From an uncultured bacterium (GTDB lineage Bacteria > Cyanobacteriota > Vampirovibrionia > Gastranaerophilales > Gastranaerophilaceae), in the NCBI GenBank assembly GCA_949286405.1, contig CASECH010000157.1, positions 1 to 28,528 of the forward strand: a DNA stretch of 28,528 nt. Direction: 5' to 3'. Position numbers and translations under genes: made by a program. Positions 8,290-16,072 of this stretch are shown piece by piece (position 1 is the first letter of the stretch; every line of letters starts with the position of its first letter). The notes under the pieces were generated by a model that saw nothing but the letters and a program-made list of their open reading frames with translations, was not told the origin of the DNA and ran no database searches.

Positions 8290-8309
8290 TTTTTCTCTTC
8301 AAGTTTTTT
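8275..8309. terminator. Bidirectional terminator between the acetyltransferase and sugar-kinase genes
   Basis: A perfect 12-bp stem (AAAAACTTGAAG with CTTCAAGTTTTT) spans the acetyltransferase stop codon and has A runs on the left and T runs on the right. It can therefore end transcription from both convergent genes. Confidence 0.8.
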
Positions 8310-8326
8310 AGTATGCACTTTATTCA

Positions 8327-9373
8327 TTACTTCTCAATTTTATATGTGTAGTCAGAATTTTGGGCTAACCTTTTTTCTATTTCATCAAAATTTAGAAGTC
8401 CTTCTGTTGCACCAAATTCTGAAACAACTCCTGCAGAATTGACTGAAGCATACATAAGAGCTTTCCCTATGTTTTTGTTAGTTCTGTCAAGTGCAACGCA
8501 GAATGTTGAGGCAAATGCATCTCCAGCTCCAAGCGTTGAAACTACAGGACTATTAAATACAGGACAGTAATAATAATCTTTACCATCGTATGCATATGCT
8601 CCATGACCACCATCTGTGATTACAATGATTTGGTAATCTCTGACTTTCAATTTTTGGAACATTTCTTTTATGTCAGGATGTATTAATTTATCAGAATATT
8701 TTTCATCTCTTGTATCTGGTCTTACTTGTATTTTAGTCGCAAGAGATGCTTCTTCTTTATTCATTACAACAATATTAGCGTTTTCAAGAATTTTTTTAAG
8801 GTAGTTAAATCCTTTTTTAATACTTGATGAGCCAGCGTTAAAGCATACAAATACGTTATTTTCTCTTGCAAAAGTTGCAATATCATCAAGTACTTTAGTA
8901 CTATCACCATTAAGTGGGGCTATGTATAACAGTTTAGAATTTTTTATAGCTTCAAAATTTATTTCGGATTTTTGTATCATAGCATTGGCTCCTCGGTGAG
9001 CAAGTACCGTTCTGTCTCCTTGAAAACTTACAAGAATTATTGAAAAGCCTGTGCTTATTTTTGGATCTTGAATAATATTAGATAAGTCAACTTTTTTATT
9101 TTTAAAAGCTTCCATTACTCCTGCTGAGTATATATCATCTCCTATTTTAAATATTGCACTCGTATTGTATCCAAGATTAGCGAAGTTCATTGCTGTATTT
9201 ACGCCGCCTCCACCGACTTTAGAGGCAAAATCGGTTATTTCAACTTTAGCTCCATATGGGTAGCTCATAAATTCTGATTTTTTATTTTTTGTATAAACTG
9301 ACACAATGTTAGCGTCGTCACTTTCGACAAACACATCCATTGTTGCACTTCCTATTGTTATAATATCGCACAT
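8327..9373 (-). CDS. PfkB (ribokinase) family carbohydrate kinase
   Basis: At 348 aa, this opens with CDIITIGSATMDVFV. It carries the glycine-rich VGGGGVNTAMNFANLG (about residues 53-67) of PfkB signature 1 and TLGAGDAFASTF (GAGDAF at 282-287) of signature 2, which holds the catalytic Asp and anion hole. It phosphorylates a sugar or nucleoside with ATP; substrate cannot be read from sequence (ribokinase, fructokinase and adenosine kinase-like are all possible). The ATG at 9373 follows GGAGGG with 7-base spacing; a longer in-frame TTG reading would start inside that site and is rejected. It is divergent from the 739-aa orphan and convergent with the acetyltransferase, with no operon partner. 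Confidence 0.93.
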   Translation of the reverse strand: MCDIITIGSATMDVFVESDDANIVSVYTKNKKSEFMSYPYGAKVEITDFASKVGGGGVNTAMNFANLGYNTSAIFKIGDDIYSAGVMEAFKNKKVDLSNIIQDPKISTGFSIILVSFQGDRTVLAHRGANAMIQKSEINFEAIKNSKLLYIAPLNGDSTKVLDDIATFARENNVFVCFNAGSSSIKKGFNYLKKILENANIVVMNKEEASLATKIQVRPDTRDEKYSDKLIHPDIKEMFQKLKVRDYQIIVITDGGHGAYAYDGKDYYYCPVFNSPVVSTLGAGDAFASTFCVALDRTNKNIGKALMYASVNSAGVVSEFGATEGLLNFDEIEKRLAQNSDYTYKIEK

Positions 9374-9508
9374 TTTATCTCCCTCCAATTGATTTAAAGC
9401 TTATCACAAAAAATTGTATTTGTTAATTTATATTAATATTTGGCAAAAAATAATATTTTTAGTTTTAAAATATTACGGTAAATATACATTAGAATTGGAA
9501 AGTGAGAT

Positions 9509-11728
9509 ATGAAAATAAATTCAATACCCCAAGTTTTGTTAATTAACTCAAAGTTATCCTGTTTGGGGACTAAATATTCCGTGAATGAACAATCAGAGTA
9601 TAGAAATTCTAAATATTCATATAATCCTGTTGCTTATCGGGATTATGATGTCAATTTTATGGCCAGATTATTTAGAACTCCTGCGAATTTTTATGAGCAA
9701 GAGTTTAACAAAAACGGTATGCCAAAAACTATGAAAAATTATTTGGAAGCTGATTTTGAAGATAGGCAAAATATGCCTCCAGCACAAATGATGCGTCTTG
9801 TATTTGGTGATATAAATCTAAATGAGGTAAAATCTCTTGAACAAGTAAAAGCGATTTATCCAAATGAACCTTTATTCAATAATTTACGGGATGTGCCAAA
9901 TAGGAATTCAAGAACAGGTGTTATTGCTGAAATTGATTTAATGAGAGAAGATAATAAATCGTTATTTAAAAATGGACAAGATAATTTAGGACTATACCTT
10001 CTTAGGAAAATTTATTTGGAAGGTAAAACATTAAAAGAAATAAATAAAGATTTTCAAAAAGATATTTCAGTATACTATAAAGGATTAAGTCCTATTAAAT
10101 ATGTAACTTTGTCTGCTTATGGTATTAAATTCCCTAACAATGCTTTTTGGAAGTCTTTTACTGCTACAAGACAAGATTTCCCTTATGAATATAAACCTCG
10201 TAAAAGTTTTGTTTCTGAATCTGTTCTGCATAATCTTTCTCCAAAGAAACATAGTACAGAAATCCATAAAATAGATAAAAAGTTTGGCAAAGTTAAAGAT
10301 TGGGAAATTGATAAAATTGCTAATGCTATGATTTTAGGTATTGGTAGTGAAGAAGAGACAAGAAAACACATAAAAAAATACAATATACAAGATAAAGAGT
10401 CTTTAAATTTTGTTGCAAAATATATGAGTGAGATAAATTCTGTTGTATTGGAAAAAGTTCATGCTTCTGATGAAATGAAAGAATTTTACGAAAATTTTGA
10501 TAATTTATCGAATTCACAACGTAATATATTTAGAGCTTATTGGAATAGCAATCCACAAATTAAAGAAAATAGATCTTTGGTAATGAAAGATACAATAAAA
10601 CTATTTATGGATTTATATGGTGTAGATGGTAATAATGAAGAGTTTAAAGCTCTTTTAGATTATGCACATGGTATTAAGCCTGCCAGACTTGAACAGCAAA
10701 AAATACATGATCAAATTCAAGCGGAATATGATGAAATGTTTGCTAAATTAGGATTAGTTGATGACATTGATAATAACATTGATAATGAAATGTTAAAGGA
10801 AAATGAACTTAGTGAAATTAAATCACATAAGAAATTAGATCCGTATACCATCATTCCTGAAAAGCATGAAATTGTTTATAACGGTGATTTAGATTCTGAT
10901 TTCAGTAATCTTTTGAAAGAACAGATGAAATTTATTCCTGAGGCTTTTTCAATGAGATACTCAAAATATTTTTTAACAAGTCCGAGTGTTACTGATAAAT
11001 ATAAACTGTCTGCACTCATAGGAGCTGATTTACCCGAAGAATATAAAGATTTGGTGTATTCGGAAAAAGAATTTTATGATATTTCTTTGAATATTAATAG
11101 ATCTTTTACTTTAAAATATCCAAAGGTAATTGCTGCTTGTAATCAAGCTATGTTCGATTTACTTGCAGAAGTTGATCCTGAAAAGGCTTTTCATATTGAA
11201 ACACTCGATACCGATGTGTTAGCTAAGGCTATAAGTACTTCTTTGGGAGATGATTTATCTCCAAAACAGGCGAAAGAATTAAATAATGATTACTTGGCTT
11301 ATTTGAGACCAATAACTTCAAAAGAAGAAATCAATAAAATTAATGATATAATCACTGATTTTGTTGTTAATTCTGATTCAAATTTAATTTATGACAATCC
11401 GGAATTATCACCTTTAGTGAAATTGTTAAGAGCCAACATAAAAACTAATCCTAAATTGAGAAAAGATTTTGTTAAGTTACTTAAGTATTCAAATTTTATT
11501 GAAAATTATGGTGCTTCAGCTAGAGTATTATTAAAAAATGGAATAAGTGATGATGTTAAAAATGCAAAAATTGAGCTAATGATTGGTGATTTAATGTTAA
11601 TCGGATCAGAAGCTGCAATTGTTGATATTCTATCTGATAATTTATACAATCTTGAAACCATAATGAAACCTGCAAATAGTGAATTGTATTATTTGTTAAA
11701 ACAAAAATATTATAATAAAATAAGATAG
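9509..11728 (+). CDS. Large lineage-specific protein of unknown function (739 aa)
   Basis: I recognise no domain. The protein is hydrophilic, rich in Lys, Asn, Asp, Glu and Leu, mostly helical by appearance, with no membrane segment or Sec signal. The first 45 residues look disordered (MKINSIPQVLL..., then Ser/Tyr/Asn-rich) and lead into DYDVNFMARLFRTP (residues 45-58). A similar DYNINF sits at the same distance from the start of the 500-aa HNH-like protein. A denser, more conserved-looking block follows (about 60-220, PPAQMMRLVFGDINL, YYKGLSPIKYVTLSAYGIKFP). The ATG has a GGAAAGTGAG-like site upstream. It is monocistronic and ends at a terminator. The style fits Gastranaerophilales-specific families, from memory only. 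Confidence 0.85.
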   Translation: MKINSIPQVLLINSKLSCLGTKYSVNEQSEYRNSKYSYNPVAYRDYDVNFMARLFRTPANFYEQEFNKNGMPKTMKNYLEADFEDRQNMPPAQMMRLVFGDINLNEVKSLEQVKAIYPNEPLFNNLRDVPNRNSRTGVIAEIDLMREDNKSLFKNGQDNLGLYLLRKIYLEGKTLKEINKDFQKDISVYYKGLSPIKYVTLSAYGIKFPNNAFWKSFTATRQDFPYEYKPRKSFVSESVLHNLSPKKHSTEIHKIDKKFGKVKDWEIDKIANAMILGIGSEEETRKHIKKYNIQDKESLNFVAKYMSEINSVVLEKVHASDEMKEFYENFDNLSNSQRNIFRAYWNSNPQIKENRSLVMKDTIKLFMDLYGVDGNNEEFKALLDYAHGIKPARLEQQKIHDQIQAEYDEMFAKLGLVDDIDNNIDNEMLKENELSEIKSHKKLDPYTIIPEKHEIVYNGDLDSDFSNLLKEQMKFIPEAFSMRYSKYFLTSPSVTDKYKLSALIGADLPEEYKDLVYSEKEFYDISLNINRSFTLKYPKVIAACNQAMFDLLAEVDPEKAFHIETLDTDVLAKAISTSLGDDLSPKQAKELNNDYLAYLRPITSKEEINKINDIITDFVVNSDSNLIYDNPELSPLVKLLRANIKTNPKLRKDFVKLLKYSNFIENYGASARVLLKNGISDDVKNAKIELMIGDLMLIGSEAAIVDILSDNLYNLETIMKPANSELYYLLKQKYYNKIR

Positions 11729-11757
11729 AACGATATATATCTGATTGCATTTAAAAT

Positions 11758-11792
11758 AAAAAACACCACCTATTAATTTGGTGGTGTTTTTT
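11758..11792. terminator. Bidirectional terminator between the 739-aa gene and pnp
   Basis: A 13-bp stem (AAAAAACACCACC with GGTGGTGTTTTTT) with a 9-nt loop has an A run on one side and a T run on the other, between two convergent genes. Confidence 0.9.
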
Positions 11793-11809
11793 ATGGTTAA
11801 TTTTAACCT

Positions 11810-13951
11810 CTAGTTTAATTGAGCTTTTTCTTCTTCGGTTACCCCTTTAATTGTTAGGTTAACCCTACCCTTATCATCAATTTTTATAACCTTAACTATT
11901 ACTTCATCTCCGATATGTAGGTGTGGTTCTATCGCATCAATTCTTTCCTTACATACTTGTGATATGTGTACCATACCATCTTTGCCCGGAGCTAATTCTA
12001 CAAAAGCACCTATTGGAATAATTCTAACAACTTTTCCTTTTAGTACCATTCCTTCTTGTGCTTTGAACGTTAATTCTTTAATCATTCTTTTTGCAATTTC
12101 AGCACCTTCTTGGTCATTAGATGTTATAGTTACTACTCCTGAATCTTGGATATCAATTTCAGCACCTGAAGCATCAATAATTGCTCTAATTTGTTTTCCG
12201 CCAGGTCCTATTACTGTTCCGATATCTTCTGAAGGAATTGTCATCGTTGTAATGCTTGGTGCAAATGGAGATAAGTGGTCTGCAGGTTCAGTAATTGCTT
12301 TTCTCATTTCTCCAAGAATATGTAATCTTCCTTCTTTAGCTTGTTGAAGAGCTCTTCTTAGTGTATCGTTTGCAATACCTTTTGCTTTCATATCCATTTG
12401 CAAAGCAGTAATTCCTGTATCGTTACCGGTTACTTTAAAGTCCATATCACCTAAAAAGTCTTCGATTCCTTGAATATCGGTTAGTACAACAGGTTCTTTA
12501 CCTTCTTCTGTAATCATACCCATTGCGACACCACCAATCATACATTTTACCGGAACACCTGCATTCATAAGTGCCATAGAAGAACCGCAAGTTGATGCCA
12601 TTGATGTAGAACCATTTGATTCTAATACATCTGATGTTACACGGATTGTATATCCGAATTCTTCTTGAGATGGAAGTGCAGGAACATTTGCACGTTCAGC
12701 AAGGTTACCGTGTCCTACTTCTCTTCTTCCTGGACCTCTTAGAGGTTTTACTTCCCCTACAGAAAATCCTGGAAATATGTATTTATGCATATAAGTTTTT
12801 TCTGTTTCAGGATCAACTCCGTCCAGTTCTTGTTTCATTCCAGGACCTGCAAGAGTTGCTACAGATAATACTTGAGTTTGTCCTCTTGTAAATACAGCTG
12901 AACCGTGTGCTCTTGGAATAACTCCTACTTCACACCAGATAGGACGTACTTCGTGAGGCTTTCTTCCATCAGCTCTTACGCCTTCATCAAGAATCATTGT
13001 ACGCATAATTTTCTTTTCTGCATTTTTGAATTCTTCTGCAACAAAGTCAATGCCTGTTTCTTCCATTATTTTTTTGCTATAATCATCATCTGGTAGGGCA
13101 TCGATTCTTTCTTTGACAAGTTTTTTTGCTTCTTCAAGTTTTTCTTGTCTGTATTTTCTATCAAAATTATGATATGCATCAAAAATCATATCATGAGCTG
13201 TCTCATTTATTATGTTTTTAATCGCTGTTGTATCGTAAGGGTTTACAAATACTTCTTTTTCTACTCCGCATTCTTTTGCAAATGCTTCTTGAGCTTCACA
13301 TTGTTTTTTGATTTCAACTTGTGCAAATTCTACAGCAGCCATGATATCGTCTTCTGTCACGAATTTACATCCAGCTTCAACCATAATTACTGAATCATGA
13401 GTACCTGCTACCACAATATCAAGATCTGACTTATCAGCTTGTTGGTGTGTAGGGTTTGCAATTAAGTTGCCATTTTCGTCTTTTGATACTCTTACTGCAC
13501 CGATAGGTCCTTCAAATGGTGCACCTGAAAGCATTAAAGCACAAGATGCTCCTAACATTGCAAGTGTGTCAGGTTGGTTTTGTTGATCATAGCTGAATAA
13601 TTGAGCTACGATTTGAATATCGTTTCTATATCCTTTAGGGAATAATGGTCTTATTGGTCTGTCAATCAATCTTGAAACAAGGATTGCTTTATCACTTGCT
13701 TTACCTTCTGAGCGGTTATAGCCACCAGGAATACGACCAATGGCAGACATTCTTTCTTCGTAATCAATTAACAGTGGAAAAAAGTCAATCCCTACGCGTG
13801 GTTCTTTTGATACGCAGCAGTGAACGAACAACATTGTATCGCCACATCTTACTGTTACAGAACCATTTGTAGATTGAGCGTATTTACCTGTTTCTACGGT
13901 AACAGTTTTTCCACCGATTTCAATTTTAAATTTTTTTGTTTCCGGTATCAT
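11810..13951 (-). CDS. pnp: Polyribonucleotide nucleotidyltransferase (PNPase)
   Basis: This 713-aa, full-length enzyme degrades RNA 3'-5' with phosphate, releasing nucleoside diphosphates, and forms a ring-shaped trimer. In order: the first RNase PH domain (GYNRSEGKASDKAILVSR region), a helical linker, and the catalytic second RNase PH domain with FTRGQTQ and GITALQMDMKAKGI, whose Asp matches the metal ligand. A KH domain (GTVIGPGGKQIRAI) and an S1 domain (GKVVRIIPIGAFVELAPGKDGMVHISQ) follow. The ATG at 13951 follows AAGG at 5-base spacing; an in-frame ATG 75 bases upstream would add a basic tail foreign to the family. A small hairpin lies in the leader. It is separated from the upstream 98-aa gene by a terminator. 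Confidence 0.98.
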   Translation of the reverse strand: MIPETKKFKIEIGGKTVTVETGKYAQSTNGSVTVRCGDTMLFVHCCVSKEPRVGIDFFPLLIDYEERMSAIGRIPGGYNRSEGKASDKAILVSRLIDRPIRPLFPKGYRNDIQIVAQLFSYDQQNQPDTLAMLGASCALMLSGAPFEGPIGAVRVSKDENGNLIANPTHQQADKSDLDIVVAGTHDSVIMVEAGCKFVTEDDIMAAVEFAQVEIKKQCEAQEAFAKECGVEKEVFVNPYDTTAIKNIINETAHDMIFDAYHNFDRKYRQEKLEEAKKLVKERIDALPDDDYSKKIMEETGIDFVAEEFKNAEKKIMRTMILDEGVRADGRKPHEVRPIWCEVGVIPRAHGSAVFTRGQTQVLSVATLAGPGMKQELDGVDPETEKTYMHKYIFPGFSVGEVKPLRGPGRREVGHGNLAERANVPALPSQEEFGYTIRVTSDVLESNGSTSMASTCGSSMALMNAGVPVKCMIGGVAMGMITEEGKEPVVLTDIQGIEDFLGDMDFKVTGNDTGITALQMDMKAKGIANDTLRRALQQAKEGRLHILGEMRKAITEPADHLSPFAPSITTMTIPSEDIGTVIGPGGKQIRAIIDASGAEIDIQDSGVVTITSNDQEGAEIAKRMIKELTFKAQEGMVLKGKVVRIIPIGAFVELAPGKDGMVHISQVCKERIDAIEPHLHIGDEVIVKVIKIDDKGRVNLTIKGVTEEEKAQLN

Positions 13952-13968
13952 AATTACCTTTTCTTTCT

Positions 13969-13983
13969 CGCACTTCCTGTGCG
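13969..13983 (-). promoter_or_regulatory. Hairpin in the pnp leader
   Basis: On the minus strand CGCAC and GTGCG form a GC-rich 5-bp stem around an AGGAA loop, 17 bases before the pnp ATG and just upstream of its ribosome site. The loop is itself Shine-Dalgarno-like, and AGGAAGTG occurs twice in the leader. A TATAAT-like -10 lies further upstream at 14015-14020 without a good -35. E. coli pnp is autoregulated through leader structure; a similar role here is inference. Confidence 0.4.
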
Positions 13984-14078
13984 TTTTAGTTATACACTTC
14001 CTTTGTTCTTTTTGATTATACCGCAAACAAGATAATTTTTGTAGTTTTACAATATTTTTATGTACTTAAGTGAACATT

Positions 14079-14106
14079 AAAAAAAGCCCTTTAGGGGGGG
14101 GCTTTT
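14079..14106 (-). terminator. Terminator after the 98-aa gene
   Basis: Read on the minus strand, AAAGCCC and GGGCTTT form a stem followed by a run of seven T, 24 bases past the stop codon of the 98-aa gene. The loop side contains a run of eight C (G8 on the plus strand). Confidence 0.8.
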
Positions 14107-14129
14107 CTAGTTTATATAGACTGTTTTGT

Positions 14130-14426
14130 TTAAAAATGCATATCAAATGAAGGAGGCATTCCATTTATTTTTTCATCTTCCATACGCATTGCAGAGCCTA
14201 TTGTGAAACTTTCTGCATAGATTTTATTGATTTGGAAGTTGATATCTCCGTTGAAGACATTTTCGTTTTCTTCAAGGAAATCAAACAGTGGTTCTGTTGG
14301 ACTTTTAATTATATTACCAAGTGTGTTACCGGCAAGTTTCATAGTATGCTCGCCGATTTCAGGCACTTTTACATTCATTCCGAATGGTTTGTATGGTCTG
14401 TTAAATGATGCACCTGTATCTGCCAT
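14130..14426 (-). CDS. Hypothetical protein, 98 aa
   Basis: Not recognised. The likely start is the ATG at 14426 (MADTGASF), with a weak GGGA 11 bases upstream; an in-frame ATG 33 bases earlier has no ribosome site. The protein is soluble, with an N-terminal loop-like part rich in Pro, Gly and Phe. Residues 50-85 look like an amphipathic helix (FDFLEENENVF ... QINKIYAESFTIGSAMRMEDEKIN), and the tail is PPSFDMHF. It follows the two HNH-like genes on the same strand with a 102-base gap and is closed by its own terminator, so it may belong to their unit. The codon use and reading-frame integrity look real, but the gene is short. Confidence 0.6.
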   Translation of the reverse strand: MADTGASFNRPYKPFGMNVKVPEIGEHTMKLAGNTLGNIIKSPTEPLFDFLEENENVFNGDINFQINKIYAESFTIGSAMRMEDEKINGMPPSFDMHF

Positions 14427-14528
14427 TTTAAATAAAATCCCTATTTTTACTAAGTACATTTATTTAATCGGTAGTAAGGAGCAAAAAGTTTAATATATTA
14501 TTGTTTTTGTTTTACAATTTGTAATAAT

Positions 14529-16031
14529 TTATTCTTTGGTATATTTCATTCCGGTTAATTTTATTTTTATTCCGGTTTGCTCAAAATAGTTTTTTGCCAT
14601 ATTTATTACTGAACTTGCAGATAACGAGCCTTCATTTACATCTTGTATTAAGGTTTTAAAATATTTTTTACCGGCTTCTTTACTGAATGGAAAGTTTACG
14701 TTTTTAATGTTTTTACTGCCATGCAAAAAGTTGCACCAACCATGTGCGAGTGCCCAATTGTCAATGTTATTAGTTCCTCTTTTTATTTTACTATTTTTAT
14801 CTAAGTTTTTATTTAGTTGTTTTATTTCTTTATCTGAAGTGTTTCTTAGTATTGGGGTTATGTGTTCCAATGTTACCAGAGAATCTTCAAGCATCTTGGT
14901 AATTATTGTATCAGTCGATTCATTTTGGTATTTTACAATAAATGCATCCATACTATCCAAGGATGTAGGAAATTTATTGATAATATTTTCAAATTTATTT
15001 ATTATTTTTTTATCTTGTACATTTTCAAGAATTTCATACAATTTATAGATGAATGCTTTATTACTGAATTGAACGAGGGCTGGTACGCCAAGGATTTTAT
15101 TTTTCGTCATATCGCACAATTTTACAATTGAAGGGTTATTATTATTTGTCGCAAGTTGTGAGATTTTATTTAATAAGATTATTTTTAATTTATCTTTTGC
15201 CTCATTGTCATAAGGCGATATGTAATTCCCTTTTTGTTTTGGATTAATTTTAGCTTGTTGATAAACCTTTTTTAGCCATTTTTCTGGAAGGTATGATTCA
15301 GCTTCTTTAAATATCGGGTGCGTTAATATTTGAGCTGTTTTTAAAATTTCTTCTTTTTCTTTTAGAGGTAAAGTTTTTGCAAGATTATTGAGTTGATAAT
15401 AAAATTCTTTAGCACTGTATTCACTTACATAGGGAATTTTTTTGATTCTATATATACTGTGATTGATTAAAATATCAAGGTCTTTGTGTAGTTCTAATGG
15501 TAGTTCTGACTTTAGATTTTTAATGTTATGTAATAAAAAGAATTGTTTATTAAGTAATCTTTTTTCTGCAGGGGGAGTCATTTTATTTAGTACATATTTT
15601 AAATTCGTATTAGGATATGCCTTACTGTAATTTTTAATTTGCTCAATTAACTTAACTCTTTCTGGAGGTAAATAATCTTTAAAATGAAGCATTACTCTTG
15701 AAAAAAGTTCACTATTAGATGCAAGGCGTCTGGAAATAGTTTTGAACATATCAAGTTCATTTTGCATGAACATTGATCCTCCGCACCATATGCAACATAG
15801 ATGTCCATTTTTGGCTAGTTGTTTAAATTCATTTTTATTTGTTATTATGTGAGAAAAATTTCCGTTGAAGTTTATATTATAATCCCCAATATTATTGGCA
15901 TATTGGGGTGAAAGATTTGATGGAGCAGAATATTTCAACATTCCCTTTGAGACTTTTTTTGAGTCAATTAATTCATTTTTATTTTTTATTACGAATGTTG
16001 TTGGTAAAATCCTCATATGATTAGAATACAT
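14529..16031 (-). CDS. HNH-like protein with large internal insert (500 aa)
   Basis: No family is recognised by name. A disordered N-terminus contains DYNINFNGNF (residues 50-59), then a zinc-knuckle-like CIWCGGSM (C80, C83). A Lys/Leu/Asn-rich helical stretch of about 300 residues follows, then TLEHITP (E389, H390) and NNIDNWALAHGWCNFLHG (421-438). The order CxxC ... EHxxP ... N ... CN is that of HNH endonucleases, but the first Cys of the second CxxC is replaced by His430. The neighbour at 16073-17032 has the same plan and aligns around CxxCGxxM, KYPN/AYPN and the EHxxP region, so the two look paralogous. No ribosome site precedes either possible ATG (16031, 16016). Nuclease activity is a hypothesis. 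Confidence 0.75.
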   Translation of the reverse strand: MYSNHMRILPTTFVIKNKNELIDSKKVSKGMLKYSAPSNLSPQYANNIGDYNINFNGNFSHIITNKNEFKQLAKNGHLCCIWCGGSMFMQNELDMFKTISRRLASNSELFSRVMLHFKDYLPPERVKLIEQIKNYSKAYPNTNLKYVLNKMTPPAEKRLLNKQFFLLHNIKNLKSELPLELHKDLDILINHSIYRIKKIPYVSEYSAKEFYYQLNNLAKTLPLKEKEEILKTAQILTHPIFKEAESYLPEKWLKKVYQQAKINPKQKGNYISPYDNEAKDKLKIILLNKISQLATNNNNPSIVKLCDMTKNKILGVPALVQFSNKAFIYKLYEILENVQDKKIINKFENIINKFPTSLDSMDAFIVKYQNESTDTIITKMLEDSLVTLEHITPILRNTSDKEIKQLNKNLDKNSKIKRGTNNIDNWALAHGWCNFLHGSKNIKNVNFPFSKEAGKKYFKTLIQDVNEGSLSASSVINMAKNYFEQTGIKIKLTGMKYTKE

Positions 16032-16072
16032 CTGATAAAATTTTTTTGTTAATATGTTAAAAATTTGTTACG

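Noticed and set aside
9374..9388. TTG start extending the PfkB kinase
   Set aside because: The extension would begin inside the GGAGGG ribosome site that serves the ATG at 9373.
11964..12347. 127-codon open frame on the plus strand
   Set aside because: Antisense to the KH/S1 end of pnp; no ribosome site and no family pattern.
13952..14026. Longer pnp start adding 25 residues
   Set aside because: The added residues are basic and unlike PNPase N-termini, and the ATG at 13951 has the ribosome site; this stretch holds the leader hairpin instead.
14094..14101. Run of eight G as a possible phase-variable tract
   Set aside because: It lies in the loop side of a terminator after a stop codon, not in a coding or promoter position.
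14707..15131. Two overlapping plus-strand open frames
   Set aside because: Antisense to the 500-aa HNH-like gene, overlapping each other in different frames, with Cys/Phe/Ile-rich shadow composition.
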